A stretch of DNA of 64,000 bases from assembly GCF_024139115.2 (NCBI RefSeq), contig NC_085141.1:377858995-377922994 (forward strand). Reading direction: 5' to 3'. The translations under genes were made by a program, and so were the position numbers. Origin of the DNA: Armigeres subalbatus. Its lineage: Eukaryota > Arthropoda > Insecta > Diptera > Culicidae. Positions 46,440-57,885 of the stretch are shown piece after piece; the first letter of the stretch is position 1, and the number at the start of each line of letters is the position of its first letter. The notes beneath the pieces are model-generated. The model searched no databases. It saw nothing but the letters and a program-made list of their open reading frames with translations, and was not told the DNA's origin.

Positions 46440-46960
46440 GATGATATTGAATTGCCATCTTCTTTCCAGTCGACTTCGAGAGGCGATGATGGAGCAGAAA
46501 TCGCATCAGCTTTCAGTTCGACCGACTCGGCTTCGACTTCGGTAGCTGGCTGCCTGCCTATGCCGTATTCATGAAGGTTATTACCAAAGCAGAGTTCAAT
46601 ATTTGTTCTGTGAGGCTGTGCTGCGTGCATAGCCGATGTTTTCTGTTTTAGTTGTTCAAGCGGTGGGGACGTACGATGCGGCGGTTTATTCTTTTGTCCG
46701 ATATCGAGAATTGGGCAGTGCCGAATAACCGATGCGATGCTTTTCGGTGCAAACGTAATTTCCATGGGTACTGTTTGTAGTGCCAGCGCCTTCCGAAATA
46801 CTGATACCGAGGCACACTTTGCTGGCCGGTGCCGGCGCCAGTTTGCCGGATTGGAAGAGAGGCTCGTGCTGTGGTATGGGAGATTCCTCTGTGCGGCGGT
46901 ATATGTACATCGTTGTTCCATTCAAGGTTCAACAAGACGATGATAAGCACAGTTTGCTTT
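46440..46960 (-). other. GC-richer island with several open minus frames
   Basis: Three minus frames are open, the longest from ATG 46921 (183 codons, but its tail runs into the TIR element at 46406). The frame 46925-46686 (79 codons) has a more protein-like composition (KVCLGISISEG, NYVCTEKH) but no domain I recognise. Plus frames are open as well. An exon is possible; I cannot choose a frame. Confidence 0.22.
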
Positions 46961-47540
46961 TAGTGGTGCAATAAACGTAGTACATAATTTGTGATGTTGC
47001 CTACGATTTGGTAGAAATGGAAAAATCTTTGAATGAGCAGATTGGGAGTTGTATTTTCCTCGATGAATGCCCAACCGATAATTGAACTTCTAGAAGGTTC
47101 AATCAACAGACAAATTGTTCATTCTGTTATTATTTATTCTTAAAGATAACCATCTTTGGCAAACGATTCATCCAGCTTTGGAGATTAATTTGGAATGATT
47201 CAATGATTTTGTTTGAAAGAATTCTAAGACTCTATAGGAATAATTCTCGAATTGTTGTTATAATGGAAATGAAGGGTTATAAAGGATCATTAAAGCGAAA
47301 AATCAAAACGCAAAAAGTATGAAACTGTACAGTCGACTAAGAAAAGTGTGTAAAGTACTCAAAAGAATCATATACAATGATTCAATCGGATGAAAAGGAT
47401 AAACATAGTTGTATCAAATTTAACGACCTCTTGGACATCTCGGAAAGTTCAAGGCGATAACTCGCAAAGAACGGACATTCAGCAGACATTCAATTACATC
47501 TGTTTCCAATACCGTTTACTTCCATAAAGTTTCCGAACCA
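46961..47540. other. No gene supported
   Basis: AT-rich, unassigned. Confidence 0.35.
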
Positions 47541-48060
47541 CACCCATGTGTACTATTCCAAACTCCCTCCGGAAACATTGTGTAACCATTCAAAGCCCAA
47601 CCCAACGAAACTTCTCCGTCGGCCAGCGAACGCGAATGTAGTCCAAAAGCACTATAAACAGCCATCAACTACGCTACAAAGTGAAACCAACCAGACTAGC
47701 AGTCACCAGACCAGAAGATGCTTCGCAGTCGCCGTTATCATTCTCATTCGTCCCCCTTTCCCCTTTGGACTACCTCCCACCACCAAAATGTTATTTAGTT
47801 TCCGCCGGGTCGCAATATTTTCCCCCGGTCCGGTACATTTTTATTCTGCTGGCTCGGTGCGCGGTACCCTCCTCGGAAAGCTCAACCAACATCACAGAGA
47901 ACGCTGCTACTGGAGCGCCTCCCGGTACTGCTGCGCCATAAATTCTACCGCACTTTCATCCCTTGCGTCCAGGTTCAGGTCGGTTTGCCACCCCCCACAA
48001 CAACCCAACAGAAGCAGATGCGGGAGTCATTCCGGGTGCGCTTTTTTATGACAGATTTAT
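47541..48060. other. GC-richer stretch, ORFs without support
   Basis: Two overlapping plus frames (47548-48051 and 47681-47941) are open; the longer starts with GTG rather than ATG and has no domain. Composition resembles the other GC-rich islands and could be UTR or promoter sequence. Confidence 0.2.
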
Positions 48061-48278
48061 TAACTATTTACATCAGTTCGCCCCCTCTTTCGCACGACGA
48101 ATAGCGCCAAAAAAGAAGAGCTCACTTTGAATGATATGTCGCGTTTCAAGTTTTTGTACCCCGTTTGGAGGCAGGTTCTCTTTGGCATATTGCCACTTGG
48201 TATAATATTCGTAAGAGTTTCCCGTAACGCTGGGGAGACACACAGTTCGAAAAAAAAAGTGGATTTTCTTTAAATTTC

Positions 48279-48432
48279 ATGCACACGCCCGTTTCAAACT
48301 ACTGAGTAAAATTGTATAGCTAAAATTTGAGTAGTTCCACTTTTTACGTAAAATGAGTAAAATTTACGTGAGAAAAAAAGAGACGGCACTACAATTTTAC
48401 TCAGTCTCTCAGTTTGAAACGGGCGTGCACAT
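48279..48432. mobile_element. Short MITE with inverted ends
   Basis: gcacacgcccgtttcaaact (48281-48300) is mirrored by agtttgaaacgggcgtgcac (48411-48430) with one mismatch, followed on the inner side by gagtaaaattgta and its mirror. About 150 bp, AT-rich core, no clear TSD. Confidence 0.75.
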
Positions 48433-49195
48433 AATTGGAGCGTGACATAAAATGGAACATTACATTAGATTTTATTTTTACAACAATCTTCAAAACAGTT
48501 TTGAAGAACAATTACATTCACCTGTAATGTTACATGTCGTGTAAGATATTGGATGTATTAAATAGGAAGGGATTGTAATTTCTCTAGCGGCCTTTCCTCA
48601 GCAGGTATCATCAACAATTTATTTACAACTAATTTATTCTCCTAGATTTTTCTTATTCTCGGAATGGCCTATTATTATCTACACTCAAAATATATTAATT
48701 ATCTGATTTTTTACACAAGATTGTATGGTCGTCAGTCATAATGACCGGAATCCCGTGAGACTAGGGTGACCATACGGTATCCTAAAGGAGGACATGTCCT
48801 CCTTTTTCGATAAAATTTTTCAAGAAACAATTAACAATGTTAGACATTAATTTTTAGAGAGTTATCGTATTTTCCTTGATATCGCTGAAGAAAATATAAC
48901 AGCAGAGATCCATTCGCAATTAAAACGTACGGTTGTAAATTAAAATATACATTTGCGTTTCGTTTCCAATTTGGAACATTTACATCTAGCTTTCGATTGA
49001 AATCAATATAAATGACAAACATTAGATGAGTGAATTAGAAGATGTCAAAAGAATGTTTTGAAACAATAATTTGATATTTTCCCGAAATTGAGAGTAATTC
49101 AAATACTTCTCAAGGTTTGCTGCCAGAAAGCATACATTGAATCATATTTCGATCGCAACACATGGAACGTTACCTCCAGAATAGTCTTTAAAAAT
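48433..49195. other. No gene; short dispersed repeat at 48765-48815
   Basis: agggtgaccatacggtatcc then aaaggaggacatgtcctcct (with the palindrome aggaggacatgtcctcct) looks like the end of a dispersed DNA element. The rest is AT-rich. Confidence 0.3.
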
Positions 49196-49318
49196 CAATA
49201 AATTGTCACCTGTCATGAGACGGGTTTGTACTACTCGACTTAATTTCTCCGCAATGTGGTGGAATAAAAGTGAATGTAGTACTAAACCCGTCTCATAACA
49301 GGTGAAGCTTGTTAATTT
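49196..49318. mobile_element. Short foldback (hairpin)
   Basis: aataaattgtcacctgtcat and gagacgggtttgtactac at the left are mirrored by gtagtactaaacccgtctc and ataacaggtgaagcttgtta at the right. Arms of about 38 bp with few mismatches, spacer about 45 bp. Confidence 0.7.
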
Positions 49319-49727
49319 TCCCAAAAAAAAAATGGTTTTTGAATGGATTTCAATACTGAATCAAGCTTAAATGCCTGTTCTCCATTCACTATATTTGGAA
49401 CCTCATTGTGTATATTTACAGCTTGTGGAATATTTGTTTATAAAAACGTGTTGGAGGATACATGGTACTCAAACTTATGACCTCATTGCACAAACGATTG
49501 CAAAAGTATATTCTATACTCAACAATATTCTTTGATAAAACATAAAGTTTCCAATTTACATTGAATGAACAATTGAAGGAAATATTTCTTGCATTGAATT
49601 ATTTGAAAATAACACCCTGCCATGCTCCAAAATCGCCATGAAAATCTCCGTAATTGTATCTACCCTGAAATCATTTGTGAATTTCTACAAACAGTTAAAA
49701 GCCTCCTGGTCATGGTTCAAGTAGTTT
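49319..49727. other. No feature seen
   Basis: AT-rich, no ORF. Confidence 0.35.
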
Positions 49728-50006
49728 CTTCTTATTGGCATTACATCCCCACACTGAGACAGAACCGCCTCGCAACTTAGTGTTCATTAAGCATTTCCAC
49801 AGTTATTAACTGCGAGGTTTCTAAGTCATTTTTGCATTCGTTTATCATGAGCTAGCACGATGCTAGCTAGCACGATGATACTTTTATGCCCAGGGAAGTC
49901 AAGACAATTTCCAATCCGAAAATTGCTTAGACCGGCACCGGGAATCGAACCCAGCCACCCTCAGCATGGTCTTGCTTTGTAGCCGCGCGTCTTACCGCAC
50001 GGCGAA
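49728..50006 (-). mobile_element. Feilai SINE, near full length, with internal duplication
   Basis: Minus strand: short (AAG)-type tail at 49728-49735, body with ttccacagttattaactgcg, antisense B-box region ggaatcgaacccagccacc and head gcgtcttaccgcacggc. The stretch agctagcacgatgctagctagcacgatg contains a tandem duplication of about 15 bp not found in the 16138 copy, and the accatttttgc region is shortened. TSD not evident. Confidence 0.87.
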
Positions 50007-50786
50007 GCGTTGCGATGTATGTGATGGTTAAAAATTGTAAGAGTCCAGTATGCCAAGAACCTCAGAGACAACGACTCGGCGAAACCTAAACATATATTTG
50101 AAAAATCCACCTGACACTTGATCTTTCAGAAAATGGGGGGAAGTCGAAAACTTTGATCCTTGGACGCCTTCGGAAATTTTTACCCCTATTTAGCCAATAT
50201 TTGGACTCAAACTATTTCATTTCAGAAATTCCTTACGAAAATATTTCTTATTCTAGTATTTCTCTTGAAATTTCTTCATAGGCCCTTTAAGGAATTCTCA
50301 CCGGCGTTTCGGGTGGGGTAAGAGTACGCAATTTTCCCAAAACGTATTTCGGTAATATACTAGCACAAACAAGAATTAATAACATTTAATTGAAGTTTAT
50401 TCAAAGCATATTATGGAATGTTTAAAAATTACATAACTCTGAAAGGGGGAAGGGGGTCCAAGAAGTATGAACAACAATGATATTTTTTCATATTCAAAGA
50501 ACGAGAGCGATAAAAATCTATCAGGTTCTGCGTGATGTAAACGAAGGAACTTCTCTTGAAGAAAATGTAATAAGGCCGTTGAAAATATTTAATTAACTTT
50601 TTATCCTACTGGTCTCCGCATAAATATGAAAATGAAAAAAATCACAAAACTCTTCGGATTTGTTAAAGAATGTTTTGAAAAACTTCAAAATTATCCGAAT
50701 TTTATTTTGTTGCCCCCTCAAAATATTATTTTTTGGCAAAAAAAAACCGAGGGAGGGAGACAAAATAGATTTTAAATATTTGTATC
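50007..50786. other. No gene supported
   Basis: Unassigned DNA with a small ggaagggggtcc G-rich spot near 50445. Confidence 0.35.
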
Positions 50787-50906
50787 GGCCTAATTACGTA
50801 ACGCAAAAATTGGATATTTCATCACCCCTCCCCCCTTATATTACACTTTTTGTATGAATACTCCTCGCAAAACTTGACCCAGCTAAGCGTTGCGTAATTT
50901 ATGAAG
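50787..50906. mobile_element. Short C-rich MITE with attacgtaacgc ends
   Basis: cctaattacgtaacgcaaaa at the left and gcgttgcgtaatttatgaag at the right form imperfect inverted ends. The interior has the C-rich run cacccctcccccctt. The same end and C-rich block recur at 52606-52660. Architecture resembles the termini of the long elements at 84 and 35310. Confidence 0.5.
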
Positions 50907-50916
50907 GTTTGTAGGA

Positions 50917-52567
50917 CAAAAGGTCAAAGGTCAAAAGGTCGAAGGACAAAAGGTCGAAGGGACAAAAGGTCGAAACAAAAAAACTGCGTCAAAAGGTAGA
51001 AAGGACAAAAGGTCGAAATGGAGAAAGACCCTTCTTTTTTCTTCCTTCTTTATTATTTTGTCTCCCTTTTAACCTCTATTTTCTTTCTTCTTTCTTTTTC
51101 CTTCTTCCTTCTTCCTTCTTACTTCATATGCTTCTTTCTTTCCATTCTTTTTCCTTCTTTCTTCTTTCTTACCTCTTTCTTACTACTTTCTTCCTTCCAT
51201 ATTGCATCTTCCTTATTTCTAACTTCTTTCTTCTGTCTTACTTCCTTCTTCCTCCCTTCTTTCTTTCTTTTTTCAGTTTTTCAAGAATCAGTTTTTCTTC
51301 CTTCTTTCTTTCTTCACTCTTTTTGCTCTATTTTCTTTTTTCTGTCTTTCTTCCCTCTTTGTTCCTTCTTTTTTCTGTTTTCTTCCTTCTTTCTCCCTTC
51401 TTTTTTCCTTCTTTCTTCCTTATTTCTTCCTTATTTTTTTTCCTTTTTTTTCTTCCTCCTTTTTTTCTTTTTACTTCCTTATTTCTTCCTTCTTTGTTTT
51501 TTTAGGTCCCCCATCTTTCTTTCGCCTTTCCCTGTTACTTGCTTCTTCTGTCTACCTACTTTTTTGATTCCTTGTGTCTTCCTTCCTTCTTTCTTTCTTC
51601 TCTCTAAATTAATGATTTCGTGTGTGTTACTTCTACGTGAAGTTAAACGATTTACAATGATATGGAAATGCTAATATCATCTTCCAAACTTGGACGTACA
51701 TGTTCATGATAGCATTAGAGGCGAAACTAACGGAACTATCAATTCTATACTTTCGCCTCTAATGCTATCATGAACATGTACGTCCCAGTTTGGAAGATGA
51801 TATTAGCATTTCCATATCATTGTTTCTTCTCTCTTTTTTTCATTCTTACTCTCTTCTTTTTTTCTCCTTGTTTCTGCTTGTTTTTTAATTTCTTTATTTT
51901 TTTCTTTTCTTTATTCATTTATTCTTTTTTGAAAGAGAGAAGTCCTTTTTTTATTTTATCCTACTTTATCCCTTCTTTTTTTCTTCTTTCTTTCTTCTTC
52001 ATTTCTTCATTTTTCTTCCTTCTTTTCCTTTTTTCTTCCTTCTTTCTTACTTATTTATTTCTTCTTTGTTCCTTATTTCTTTTCTATTTATCCATTCCCT
52101 GTTATCCTTTTTTTTTGCATCCTTGTATCTTCTCTCCTTCTTCTTTCTTCCTTCGTCTTTCTTTTTTCCTTCTTTCATCTTCCTTCTTCTTTCTTTCTTT
52201 TTTGTTCTTTTTTTCTTCCTCTGTTCTTCTTCCTTCTTCTATTTTCTTTCTTACCGTTTATTTTTTCTCACTCCTTTCAACTTTTTCATTTCTCATTTTT
52301 ATCGTTCCTTATATCACATTTCTCACTAGTCACTTTCTACTTCTCATTTCTTCCTTTTTACTTTCGTTTCTCACTACGCACTTCTCACTCACTACTCACT
52401 ATTAACTTCTCACTACTCACTATTCACTATTCACTTTTCACTTCTCACTACTCACTTCTCACTTCTCTTTTCTCACTTATCAATTCTCCATTCGACCTTT
52501 TGACCCTTCGACTTTTTGTCCTTTCGATCTTTTGTACTTCGACCTTTTGACTTCCACCTTTTGACAC
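50917..52567. repeat. Composite foldback: 15-bp arms around a pyrimidine tract
   Basis: The left arm (50917-51020) repeats aaaggtcgaaggaca (15 bp). The right arm (52491-52567) has the inverse (ccttttgtccttcgacc-type) units. The core 51030-52300 is almost pure ttcc/ttctt on the plus strand; 52310-52485 is cacttctcact-type sequence. The 218-, 125- and 211-codon F/L/S-rich frames (51018-51674, 51128-51505, 51770-52405) are low-complexity artefacts. Confidence 0.75.
51655..51822. repeat. Near-perfect 72-bp hairpin
   Basis: Left arm 51655-51726 and right arm 51751-51822 are reverse complements with a single mismatch (ccaaacttgg versus ccaaactggg); the loop 51727-51750 is 24 nt. Arm words include atgatatggaaatgctaata and gcattagaggcgaaa. 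It interrupts the pyrimidine tract. Such identity implies recent formation or selection on pairing. Confidence 0.92.
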
Positions 52568-52605
52568 AGATTATTTATGAATGTTTCTTTTGTTCAAATG
52601 AAATA

Positions 52606-52690
52606 AGGATCCATTAATTACGTAACGCAAAAATTGGCCATTTTCAACCCCCCTCTCTCCTATGCCATACATTTCGTATGGCACTTTTCA
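52606..52690. mobile_element. End of a C-rich MITE
   Basis: attaattacgtaacgcaaaa plus attggccattttcaaccccc repeats the left end of the element at 50787-50830. The other end is not recognisable. Confidence 0.4.
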
Positions 52691-53205
52691 AAATATTATA
52701 TTGGTCGTCATCAGGGAACCAATTTTTCATCAATGCGCATGCAGAATAAGCGATAAAAGAGAAGCTACGACAAAGCTTTGTTTTTGTTGGAGATATTAAT
52801 GACAAAGATCCGAAACAAATGTCAGCAACCAAAAAGAAGAATATTGCGTTGCTTACTTTTTGTCTTGTTATTTTGCATTATCCCGTTAGCAAATTTTGGT
52901 GTCATGCTATCGTAGTTTCTGTTTTTATAGAAATATTCGAGAATCTAACCTTGATAAATGAAATAGCATCGTATGTTCGGTAGTAAGTAGTAAAATTCCT
53001 CTTTATTTAAAAATCCTCCAATATTAAAATCCTCCAACCTCCGACCTCGATTTAAAAAAAATGATATTCGATGGTTTTCAAAATATTATTCATCATGACG
53101 GCCTTTAGGAGGCGCTAGTGTGTTTTGAAATTTGATAACCTAACTACTATGTACACTAATCACTTCCTGGTCCGAGTGCAGGCAACGGTCCTTAAATCTG
53201 TGTAC
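52691..53205. other. No gene supported
   Basis: AT-rich; minus frame 52644-52832 lacks a domain. Confidence 0.35.
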
Positions 53206-53209
53206 TATT

Positions 53210-53820
53210 CGGCCAAATGTCCTATTCGTTAAAACGTCTTATTCGGCCAAATGTCCTATTCGGCCAAATGGCCCTTTCGGCCGATTGAACCTTTCGGCAA
53301 AATGACCTTTTCGGCAAAATTAACCTTTCGGCAAAATTACCCTTTCGGCCAAATGACCCTTTCGGCCAAATGACCTTTTCGGCCAAATGACTTTCGTCCT
53401 AATGATCCGTCCTAATGGTATATTCAGCCAAACTCACACCTCATTTCTCGCTTCTCACTGTGAAAAGTGAGTAGTGCGAAGTAAGAAGTGAGACCTCTCA
53501 TTACTCACTTGTTACTTCTCACTTTTTACAGTGAACATTGAGAAATGAGAAGTGAGTAGTGAGACGTCTCACTTCTCACTCCTCATTTCTCACATTACAA
53601 ATTATATGTTCGGTCAAATGTCATATTCGGCCAAATGATTTATTCGGCCGAATGTCCTATTCGGCTAATTGTCCTATTCTGCCAAATGGCTTATTCAGCC
53701 AAATGAGCCTTTCGGTTAAATGATCCTTTCTGCCAAATGACCCTTTCGGCCAAATGACCCTTTCTGCCAAATGACCCTTTCGGCCAAATGAATTTCGGCC
53801 AAATGGTATATTTAGTTATT
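53210..53820. repeat. Composite element 2: 17-bp arrays around a palindromic core
   Basis: 53210-53430 and 53605-53815 are arrays of tcctattcggccaaatg / ccctttcggccaaatga (17 bp). Between them, 53440-53600 has ctcactgtgaaaagtgagta and gtgagacgtctcacttctca-type palindromic sequence. Here both arms run in the same direction. Confidence 0.75.
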
Positions 53821-53974
53821 CTCGCAGTTATTCTCCGTGATTAACTAATAAATCTCCTTGTTTTACAAAATTATTGTTCTTAATTTGTAGCCTTGTCCAA
53901 ATCAATAATTTCTATCCAATTTTTGCCTCTTTGCCGAATTATTTTGTATCTATTTACCTTTTTATAGGGCACTG

Positions 53975-54112
53975 TACAGACGAGCTTTATCTCTTTCTCA
54001 CTGCATCGACACTAGAAAACAACAAGGCCACTGACTGTAAAAATTAACATTTACTGGCCTTGTTGTTTTCCAACTTCCATGAGATCGAAATAGAAAGGGA
54101 CTTTATTCGTGC
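53975..54112. repeat. Hairpin between arrays
   Basis: agaaaacaacaaggccactg and cactggccttgttgttttcc-type sequence (54013-54070) pair around a short AT-rich loop. Outer flanks (ctttatctctttctc and gaaagggactttattc) pair weakly, extending the foldback. Confidence 0.6.
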
Positions 54113-54465
54113 AGTTTGCCCGAAAACCATTCGGACGAATGCCATTTGGCCGAACAAACCATTAGGCCAAAAGTAATTTGGGCGGAAAAGTCATTTGGAT
54201 GAAAATACCGTTTGACAGAAATGGTCCGTCAGCAGAAAGAGGCAATTAGGCCGAACAGGTCATATGGTTGAAAATGTCGTTTAGCCGAACAGGCTTTTTT
54301 GCCGGAAATTAGAGACGTCTTACTACTCACTTCTCGCTTCTAACTTTTCACAGCAAGAAGTTAGAAATGAGGAGTGAGAAGTGAGACGTCTCATTACTCA
54401 CTTGTTACTTCTTACTTTTTACAGTAAGCAGGGAGAAATGAGAAGTGAGTAGTGAGACTAGCAAT
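54112..54465. repeat. Composite element 3: reverse 17-bp arm and palindromic core
   Basis: 54112-54305 holds decayed reverse units (catttggccgaacaaaccat, tcatttggatgaaaat). 54310-54460 has agaagtgagacgtctcatta and related palindromic words. No forward arm follows. Confidence 0.6.
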
Positions 54466-55140
54466 AAATAATTACCAAATTTTCTACGAAATATTTCCAC
54501 AAAAGAAATCAATAAAAAGGATTAAAAAATAAGAATCCATGAAAAAAAACAAATACAAAAAAGCAATAAAATTGATTAAATTTTCCATGAACAAAAAACG
54601 TTTTCAAAGAAGGGGTGATTTATGCACAAAAGGGAAGCTTCACTTTTATTGCTCTTTTTTATGGTCTGTATTTGATTCTTTTTGTAGAAAGTTTTTATTT
54701 TTTTGTGGATAGAAAATTTTTATTTTGTAAAAAAATTAGTAATTGTTTATTGCTAATATTGATTTAGTTATGGAAATTTTGTGTTTTTTCAATGGAACAT
54801 TTTGATTTCTTTATGGAAAATTGCATTTTTTGCTTTTAACAGTGCTAATTGATTTTTGTTTTGTGGAAAAATCTTAATTGTTTATGGACATTTTGCATTA
54901 TTTAGGAAAATTTTATATTTATATATTGCTTATAGGGACAGGGCAGATATTTACTTTATTGACAATTTCCTAATTTTTTATGGAAAAGTTTTAGGGGTGA
55001 GTTTTTTGTTTAGTCCTGATTGGAGGAGTTGTTGAGAAAACTTTTAATGGCTAGAATTTTTGGAAAATCCGTAAAATTTAGAAAGCAACAGGTAGAATCC
55101 AAGAAGTAGAAGAATCCAAGAAGAAGAACGAAAAAGAGGT
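54466..55140. repeat. AT-rich degenerate foldback with strand-composition switch
   Basis: 54480-54610 is A-rich with atttccacaaaag, attttccatgaac; 54650-54980 is T-rich with tggaaaattttt, ttttgtggaaa. The two halves are degenerate inverses. No gene. Confidence 0.4.
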
Positions 55141-55299
55141 TTTTTTTTAATTAGTGACGATTTTCAGCTCTTTGGACACCTTCCTGTTGAAAGCTCGTGA
55201 GGTATTTCTAGTTCAACCCACAATAATACACGTCTGTATCTACCACAATCTGTTTTATACCAAAACGACTTTATGCGAAATTTCTGACACTGTTAAAAA

Positions 55300-56200
55300 A
55301 AACGGGAGGTGATGATGACAAGCGCGCTCCCTTTACCACCGTCGTCGTCATCGTTCATCACAAATTCAACAGAAACCCTCATCAGTCCCGGGAACCACTC
55401 CCTTCGTTTGCAAGCGAATATTTACCGTTCTCCGGGGCCAGGATGTGACTGATAAAAATGATAATGAAAAACAGGATGCAGCGTAGCGGCGCGGCTCGCC
55501 CTACTGCACACTACACACCCGAAATCTCTGGTCAACTTTGGTTGGCTGCCAACACGATTGGGCCGATAGACAGCGATGGTTTTAGTACACCGAACCGATA
55601 GAAGGGGAGCGACACTGCGCGTTTCGCTCTGAGCTCTGGTGCTGAAATAATATCCGCTCGAGACTTAATCTAATTACTCGCATCCCGTGTCGGTGTTTTC
55701 GTTACTCTTTTTTTCTCGAACCCCCCAAACCCACGTATCTCCATCACGTATCGCAACAAACTGGATGGCGATAAATGTTTGGGGTGGCAGAAATGGGTGG
55801 TGGGTCGGTCGCCTGCTCCGGGTTTCGGGTGTGAAAATTCGACTGTATTATGTCTGCTGGTGAACTAAATTTGTAGTGGTGCAAAGGAAACTGCGCAATC
55901 GTCGATTTTCCATTCGATTCGCTTTCGGACGATAGTGTGTGACGTTATCAGTTCTGCTGCGAGTGTGTGCGCCGTTTCCGCTGGTGGCGATGTGGTGGTT
56001 TGTTTACAGTTTTCTCGTGTTTTGGGACGGAAAGTTGCGGGTTTGGGAAAGCAATCAAAATACAGGAACGGTCGTTTTTCGTGAATGTGGGACGACGGGA
56101 TGGATTTATTCCGATGGCCTTTGGCAACATTTTATTACTGCTTTACAGTTGCAAATTGAAAAACATATTGCAATGTGCAACTTTGTGTGGTAGGGAAAAT
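55300..56200 (+). promoter_or_regulatory. GC-rich, promoter-like island
   Basis: The tract is GC-rich and repeat-free, with gcgtagcggcgcggctcgcc, atccgctcgagac and a TCAGTT initiator match at 55948-55953 (ttatcagttctgctgcgagt). Overlapping plus frames (55939-56193 and 55967-56335) are open only by composition. It resembles the 9.1-11.0-kb island in texture. A TSS near 55950 followed by 5' UTR is my best reading; direction is uncertain. Confidence 0.3.
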
Positions 56201-56600
56201 TTGCCGGGAATTGCATTTTTTACATCGTTTTTTCGTATCATGAATATCAAATTTGACACATTTGAAAATGTCTGCACCGTTAAAATCCAATCTCAGTTTC
56301 AATTTGTTCCACCCCGTCTCAATTTTGTAATATAGGACAAATTTGGTACATATACAAGTGTGGAGCAGAAGCCATCAAATAGATATATCAAGCCAATTCG
56401 TGTTGATGAAATATTGATAATATTTGAGTGATTTCCAAGTACTTCTCGGATAATTCGTACTTCTAGGATTCTGGAAATGAATTCAATGCATTTTTCATGA
56501 CTATTTAGAACTTACCTCGTATCTTGATTTTTCTGCTGCTACCGTCGTGATTTAATCTAGCCGACTACGAAAAGTCGACCCCTCCTTCTTATTATACTAC
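56201..56600. other. No feature seen
   Basis: AT-rich, no gene. Confidence 0.3.
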
Positions 56601-57535
56601 CACTTCATTTCTCTTAAAGTTGAAGCAATTTAATGTTTCCTTCACACTTCGTCGGAGGCATTAATATTTGTACATCTTCAACCAAAACACTTGATTGCTT
56701 CCGTAAATCGATTATCGGTCCCTCCGGAGTTGAAGGTGAGACCAACAGCAAACACCCCACAAATTGTGCCATCCTCATCTTTTCAATGCTACCACGAATG
56801 TACTGCAAGACAGTTTTATGTTTTCGGAAGCCATTTCGTTGTGATCCTCAAACATTCAACATTCCAAATCTTCGCATTTTTTCCCGGTCTAGAAGCAAAG
56901 AACCTACCCCCGTAAGACGTGATCCAAATAGCAAAACTACCTTTTACTTATTGCGGTTGTTCCGTTTGGAAATGCAGAGGGGGAAGCGAACGCTGTGATG
57001 AATAGCTCTACACATATGTTACAGAATCGTCCGGAATCTGAGATTCCCCTCCACGGTGGCATTCCTTCGCAGTAGAATTATAATGCGAAGTCGCACCCTC
57101 GAGAAGATACGGAATATACAACTGCAGTACATTCACCGGAGCACTGAACAGGTTGATGACCTGTCCTGTAGGGAGCTGATGAAGCTGTGCAGTACGAGGG
57201 TGGATTCGGATGATTGTTCACAAACGAACAAATCATCGAACGAACCCTTTCTTTTACGCATTCAAATTTGTTTCAGTGCATTAGTGCCGGTTGAATCAGC
57301 CAGCTTGGATTCGCGAGACGTGTTCTTTTTTATTAGCGCTCCTTCGGCACAAATAAATGAATATTCATCGCATGTTTCCTTCAGCATAAGATTGAGTCTC
57401 TTTATTGCCCTCGGGGGATGTACTCATTGTTGGCGGTCGCCATCGGTTAAGAACTATCATGCCCTACGCCACACAGTGGCCGAAAGACTGAATGGCAATA
57501 TATTTGCAACAAGATTTACTTACTGTATTCGATGA
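56601..57535. other. Stop-poor stretch with unresolved frames
   Basis: Plus frames 56633-56998 (121 codons) and 57056-57535 (159 codons, GTG start) and a minus frame 56808-56614 (from ATG, MQYIRGSIEKMRM...) are open. The minus frame has the most protein-like composition, but I recognise nothing in any of them. They may be remnants of an exon or of an unrecognised element. Confidence 0.25.
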
Positions 57536-57638
57536 ATGCACTGCTCTCTGGAGATGTGAAAATTGACTTAAGGTGAGTGTCATACCCCAAAAAAAGGGGC
57601 GTCCGAAACTTATGCTATAAATTTTATATAGACGAAAA

Positions 57639-57832
57639 TTGCACAAGAATACCGCGCATGAACGATATCATTACTGTTTTTTTCTCAACAGTGTGCCCAA
57701 TACTATTTTAGAGATGAGGTCAGTCAGTCAGTCAGAAACGTACAATAATACTGCACATGAACAATTTTATGACTGTTTTTTTCCCAAACATGTGCCCATT
57801 ACTATTTCAGAGATGACGAATAACGAATGCAA
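57639..57832. repeat. Tandem duplication of about 98 bp
   Basis: Unit 1 (57639-57715: ataccgcgcatgaacgatat ... actattttagagatgag) and unit 2 (57745-57815: atactgcacatgaacaattt ... actatttcagagatgac) align throughout with about 80% identity by eye. A gtcagtcagtcagtcag microsatellite (57719-57735) lies between. Confidence 0.7.
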
Positions 57833-57885
57833 ATAATATTTCTACAGATGTTTGAGGTTCTCGATACAGTTTCATGTTTCAAGTC

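Noticed and set aside
46370..46921. 183-codon minus ORF as a gene
   Set aside because: Its C-terminal part reads through the end of a TIR element and two other minus frames are open.
51018..52405. F/L/S-rich ORFs of 211-218 codons, resembling membrane proteins
   Set aside because: Translated pyrimidine tract; three frames open at once and no stable sequence.
57056..57535. 159-codon ORF as a gene
   Set aside because: Begins with GTG, has no domain and lies in a stretch open in other frames too.
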